The notes beneath the pieces were generated by a model. That model searched no databases, was not told the origin of the DNA, and saw only the letters and a program-made list of their open reading frames with translations. Of a stretch of 64,000 nt of DNA, positions 60,501 to 64,000 are shown in pieces. Every line of letters begins with the position of its first letter. The stretch's first letter is position 1. A program made the translations under genes and the position numbers. The DNA comes from Beta vulgaris subsp. vulgaris. Its lineage: Eukaryota > Streptophyta > Magnoliopsida > Caryophyllales > Amaranthaceae. The stretch covers positions 51,074,916-51,138,915 of the forward strand of contig NC_079205.1 of NCBI RefSeq assembly GCF_026745355.1. The letters are read 5' to 3'.

Positions 60501-62359
60501 ATATGATATCTAACGTTTTGAGTGAAGAGTTGGACACTGGTTACAAAAGCTCAAAACATAGATTCACAGGTTCAAATGTAAGAAAGTACCACATAGCCTC
60601 AATGACATAAATCCAGATATATGCAACCTGATGAACTAGAAGCCAAGATCCTCTAGCCAAACAGAGACTTGCATACTCCTTTTGGTTGTTCCTTCCTCCT
60701 TGTTGAAGGAACAATCAAAACCAAAGACTAGTTGCAATGTATTTGCAATATCTGAGATTACTAAGTCTATAGAACATCATATAACTAATAATCAAATAAA
60801 TAAGTGAAGCCTTTGAAAAGTACATAAATCACCCACAAACTAGTGCAATACATAAAGGAAAAATGCACAAAAATATGACCATCTCTTTGAATTAATATTT
60901 CAAATGGACTAAAGACATGAATCTTCTGATACTAGTATGATAAGTGATATCACTTGGAGTTATTTTGATGATTACCACCAGCAAAGTTGGGAATAGGGAG
61001 TATAAATTATTCCAAAGTTGTGATAAATATAAGAAGATGTTTAAGATAGTGTTTGGTGGGGGTGAAAAACTCGCTTTTCCATTTTCCTATGTTTGGTCTA
61101 TAAAAGGTGGAAAAGAGTTTAAATATGGTGGAAAATAGTTCTCTAATAGGGTATTTGATATGGAAAATTGATGTAGGAAAAATATTCAAATAAGTATTTC
61201 CATTTGTAATTGTTTGGTATAAGTTTTAAGTAACAAATACTGTTTTCGAATGGAAACATAATCCCCCCATTTGTTACCCTTATCAAACTAATGAAAACAA
61301 ATTACGTTCCTTTCCTCAATCATAAATATCTTAATAGTTTCCATTCCATTAGGATACCAAATAACTATCAAAGGTAACAATTATTATTTCCATTTCCCCT
61401 CCTTATCCCAATCATTTCCATTCCGTTTACATTGATTATACCAAATGCCCCCTAAGAGTGAAAACATTCTCAAAAATCAAAAGAAAGAATGACACATTTT
61501 CCTCCCTAATTTTCACCTTACTCCCAAGTCCCATCCATCTTTCCCTCTTCCATTTCTAAATCTTTATTATCTCTCCAACCAAAATGTTTTTCACGGAAAA
61601 TCATCTTCGATTGAAAATATTTTCCGTCCTACCATCTGAAAGCCGGAGCCTAAATTTTCAGATATTCATGTTTCCAAGAATCCTATTCAGCATATCATAG
61701 ATTGAAACCAAATTGTATACTGAGGTTATGTTGAAGCACATATATATATAACCAAATTGTATACTGAGGTTATGTTGAAGCACATATATATATAACAATT
61801 CATCTCCTATAAATTTTATAGTACAATGCTACCATACATACTACCATTTCTTCATTATTTCAAAGCTTAATTGAAAAATACTATCAATTAATTGCAGTCT
61901 AATTCATCATCATCATTAAGAATAATACTACCACAGACCCATATGAATAAAATCCAAAATTGTGTCAAAGCTCAAATTTTTGGTTAAGTAAGCAAAAGCA
62001 ATTACAACCAAGCATACTATAAAAAACAGGCATGATCATATTATTAAATATAAGTTCAAAGAATCATATAGTAGTAAATTGAAAGTAAATCATAATAATC
62101 TGCACAATTTGCACATTCCCATGTCTTGAGGGTGGGAGTTGGGAATATGAACCTGGCGGGCAGCACCGAAGCAGCGGAGCCCACCGGGCTGGGCTTGGGC
62201 TTGCTTGACAAGAGAGACGGCGGCCCTTTCATCGCCTCTTGCTAATTCCTTATCCAGCTTCTCCAAAATGAGCTTTTTCACTCCTCCCCTGGTTTCTGAG
62301 GTAGGACCACATGTTATTGTGAAGCTTACACACGACCACATTGTCCTCAAACCCATCAT
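57525..62359 (-). CDS. M41-like HEAGH membrane protein (AT5G27290 type), complete, 7 exons
   Basis: Exons: 62359-62153, 60343-60125, 59353-59267, 59088-58942, 58497-58471, 58339-58244, 57737-57525 (stop TGA). Every exon is a whole number of codons, 331 residues in all. The N-terminal part has LEKLDKELARGDERAAVSLV and GGLRCFGAARQ, then hydrophobic helices near residues 104-120 and 125-142. HEAGH at 172-176 is the zinc-binding motif of FtsH-type (M41) peptidases. The FtsH AAA+ ATPase domain is absent. The end reads VALAGVATEYLLYGYAEGGL and LNTILLLRRHEEARAKLADA. In Arabidopsis this family is chloroplast-associated and annotated only as stress-regulated or FtsH-like. A protease role is unproven. 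Exon 5 is a 27-nt microexon. A MITE sits in intron 6. ATG 62356 is an alternative start. Confidence 0.9.
57927..58203. mobile_element. Tourist-like MITE, 277 bp, in intron 6 of the HEAGH gene
   Basis: The ends are GGCCTTGTTTGGTTG and its inverted copy CAACCAAACAAGGCC. TTA is duplicated at 57924-57926 and 58204-58206. The inner repeats CTTCCTAGGAAGT are self-complementary. It is related to 36284-36597. The exon 6 donor is only about 40 bp away. Confidence 0.88.
61205..61444. mobile_element. MITE relic in intron 1 of the HEAGH gene
   Basis: AACAAATACTGTTTTCG and CATTTGTTACCCTTATCAAA occur in reverse relative to 35690-35870. The right end reads ACCAAATGCCCCCTAAG. Ends and target duplication are not clear. 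Confidence 0.45.
61707..61794. repeat. 44-bp tandem duplication in intron 1 of the HEAGH gene
   Basis: The unit beginning ACCAAATTGTATACTGAGG occurs at 61707 and 61751, each ending in a TA-run. The two copies are identical, so the duplication is recent. Confidence 0.85.
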
Positions 62360-63855
62360 TCATTCATTAGACTAGAGCATCCTCATCAAATAACTAACTA
62401 AAATATATATGCCACTTATGATCAAATGCACCAAAACTTTGGGTTTATGGTAGGGTGTGTGCGGCAACAATAGATTTAGTAATAGCTTTTAATAGTTGTA
62501 TTGGTAGGTGTCAATAGTTGGTGTGTAGATGTTAGTTGTTAGTTGTTTAAGTAGCGGTATAAGATATTGATATTCGGTAAAAAAAAAAAAAAGTGTCAAA
62601 ATAGTCGTTTAGAAATAATTAATTAAAAACTCAAATAAAACTTTAATATATAATTTATGCACCACTAAAGCTACCCAAAAGCTGCAAATTGTAGCTTTTC
62701 ACAAACACTACTTGTAACACTAAAATCTACTTACACCACTACCTTGCCAAACACTACTATTTTTCTTAATTAGTACTTTGACCTAGTCAAGACACTAAAA
62801 GCTACTTTAAAAAACTTGTGCAGAACACGCCAATAGTATGACCAAATAGAAATTTGATCATCATGTAATCAAACTTGAAAAAGGGTCATGAGAATTTTAA
62901 GCCTATAGAATATTAACATATATTTCCTCCATATTTATTTAGTTGCTACATTTGCATAGTGACTAATTCATCAACTATTCTTGGTCCATATGTTATTTTT
63001 TATGTATAATATATAACAGAATCAGGTGAGATCTTGTTTAATTCATATTAATGCATAATTTTATGATATCAAATTTTCTATAATTATTCGTTATGTGTAC
63101 TTAAAAATATCGTTGATCAAAGTAATAATACATTCGACGATGTGAAAACAAGAAGTGTAGCAAATAAAAAAAAAATCGGGTACATAATAAATTTTCAAAA
63201 TTTCTTTGTTTATCCATTCGAAAACTTAAAATTATATATATGAGGAAATACATATTGAAAGGAAAAAAGCCATTAGCCATAACTTTTTAAAACTATAAAT
63301 AGACACCCATTATTTTATATAATTTTGATTATTTAGTTTCCCTTTAAATGTGTTTGAGTATCATGGTCAAAAGTATGAGAGACAAATGGTGTTTTTTAAG
63401 TCACGAGTGAAGTGATTTTGTGTATTTGATCATGATTTATAAATTTCTTTTTGGAAATTTAGACGGTGACCTTTTAATTTGCAAAATTATAGATGGTTGA
63501 AATTTTATTTCTTCATTTTAAATGGCGGCCCTTAACTTTATAGAAAGTAACTTTCATAACCTTATTTTCTTATATTGTGTTGATAAACCCTTATCTAATT
63601 AATAAAAAAAGACTTTTTATAAAGAAATAAGGTTTTCTCTTTCTCCATACATTTTTAATGTAGTGGGATTTCTAATTATAATCTTCATAAATAATCGCTA
63701 AACATCTTTAGCAATCCACCTAAAATAGTGGCGACTTTGATGAAGTATAGGCTAACTATGAAGATTGGAGCTATATAGTGAAGAGACTTTTTTATAAAAA
63801 AAAGAGAAATTTCATTGTTAGAGTTTACTAGGATTGAGATTATTTGTATGAGTAA
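62360..63855. other. Intergenic, upstream of the HEAGH gene
   Basis: No gene seen. It should hold the promoter of the HEAGH gene. The rest is AT-rich with short homopolymers. Confidence 0.5.
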
Positions 63856-63994
63856 GAGTCTGTTTTCCCCAGCTTATTTTCAGTTCAGTTCAGTTCAGCT
63901 CTAGACAATACTTTTACTCTCACATATCACTATTCATTTCAGTTCAATTCGGTTCAATTCAGTTCAATTGTTTTATGCCGAAAAGAACAGGCCC
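63856..63994. mobile_element. Tourist-like MITE, 139 bp
   Basis: The left end is GAGTCTGTTTTCCCCAGCTT and the reverse complement of the right end is GGGCCTGTTCTTTTCGGCAT. TAA is duplicated at 63853-63855 and 63995-63997. Inside are repeated TTCAGTTCAG units. Confidence 0.6.
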
Positions 63995-64000
63995 TAAGTT

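Overview
This is nuclear DNA from a flowering plant. Genes have many short exons with GT-AG introns, introns are long and full of transposons, and the intact proteins match plant families (cyclin L, DHHC S-acyltransferase, copine, a chloroplast-type HEAGH protein). It looks like a eudicot. The species cannot be fixed from the sequence; Amaranthaceae is only a guess.

Host genes. The window opens inside the last exons of a BONZAI-type copine (+ strand, ends 1113). A complete cyclin-L gene lies on the minus strand (10170 to 3232, 8 coding exons, 461 residues). A complete DHHC-type protein S-acyltransferase lies on the minus strand (54590 to 43681, 10 exons, 393 residues). A complete M41-like HEAGH membrane protein lies on the minus strand (62359 to 57525, 7 exons, 331 residues). 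I placed exon borders by hand from splice signals and reading phase; each of the three full models closes in frame.

Transposons fill most of the rest. A Pack-MULE carrying a molybdate-transporter fragment sits in cyclin-L intron 5 (4066-5311). From about 16.4 to 33.9 kb is a degraded Mutator-like element with a Ulp1-type protease on + and a FAR1/MULE transposase on -. Its protease is split by a duplicated piece of cyclin L (18007-18776) and by a Tat-like Ty3/gypsy retrotransposon (19476-30354, minus strand). The retrotransposon has lost its integrase core and most of its 5' LTR. It carries a spliced gene on the opposite strand (20.3-24.0 kb). An L1-type LINE relic covers 37.3-42.2 kb. Several MITEs, one SINE, a second 1-kb MULE with iterated terminal repeats (44897-45906) and four tiny retroposon scars complete the picture.

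The most interesting signal is in the antisense gene of the retrotransposon. Its likely first codons encode M-ARVKQTAR, matching the histone H3 tail (ARTKQTAR) at seven of the first eight residues after Met, including K4. This suggests histone-tail mimicry by a retrotransposon accessory protein. It is an inference that needs family-wide comparison.
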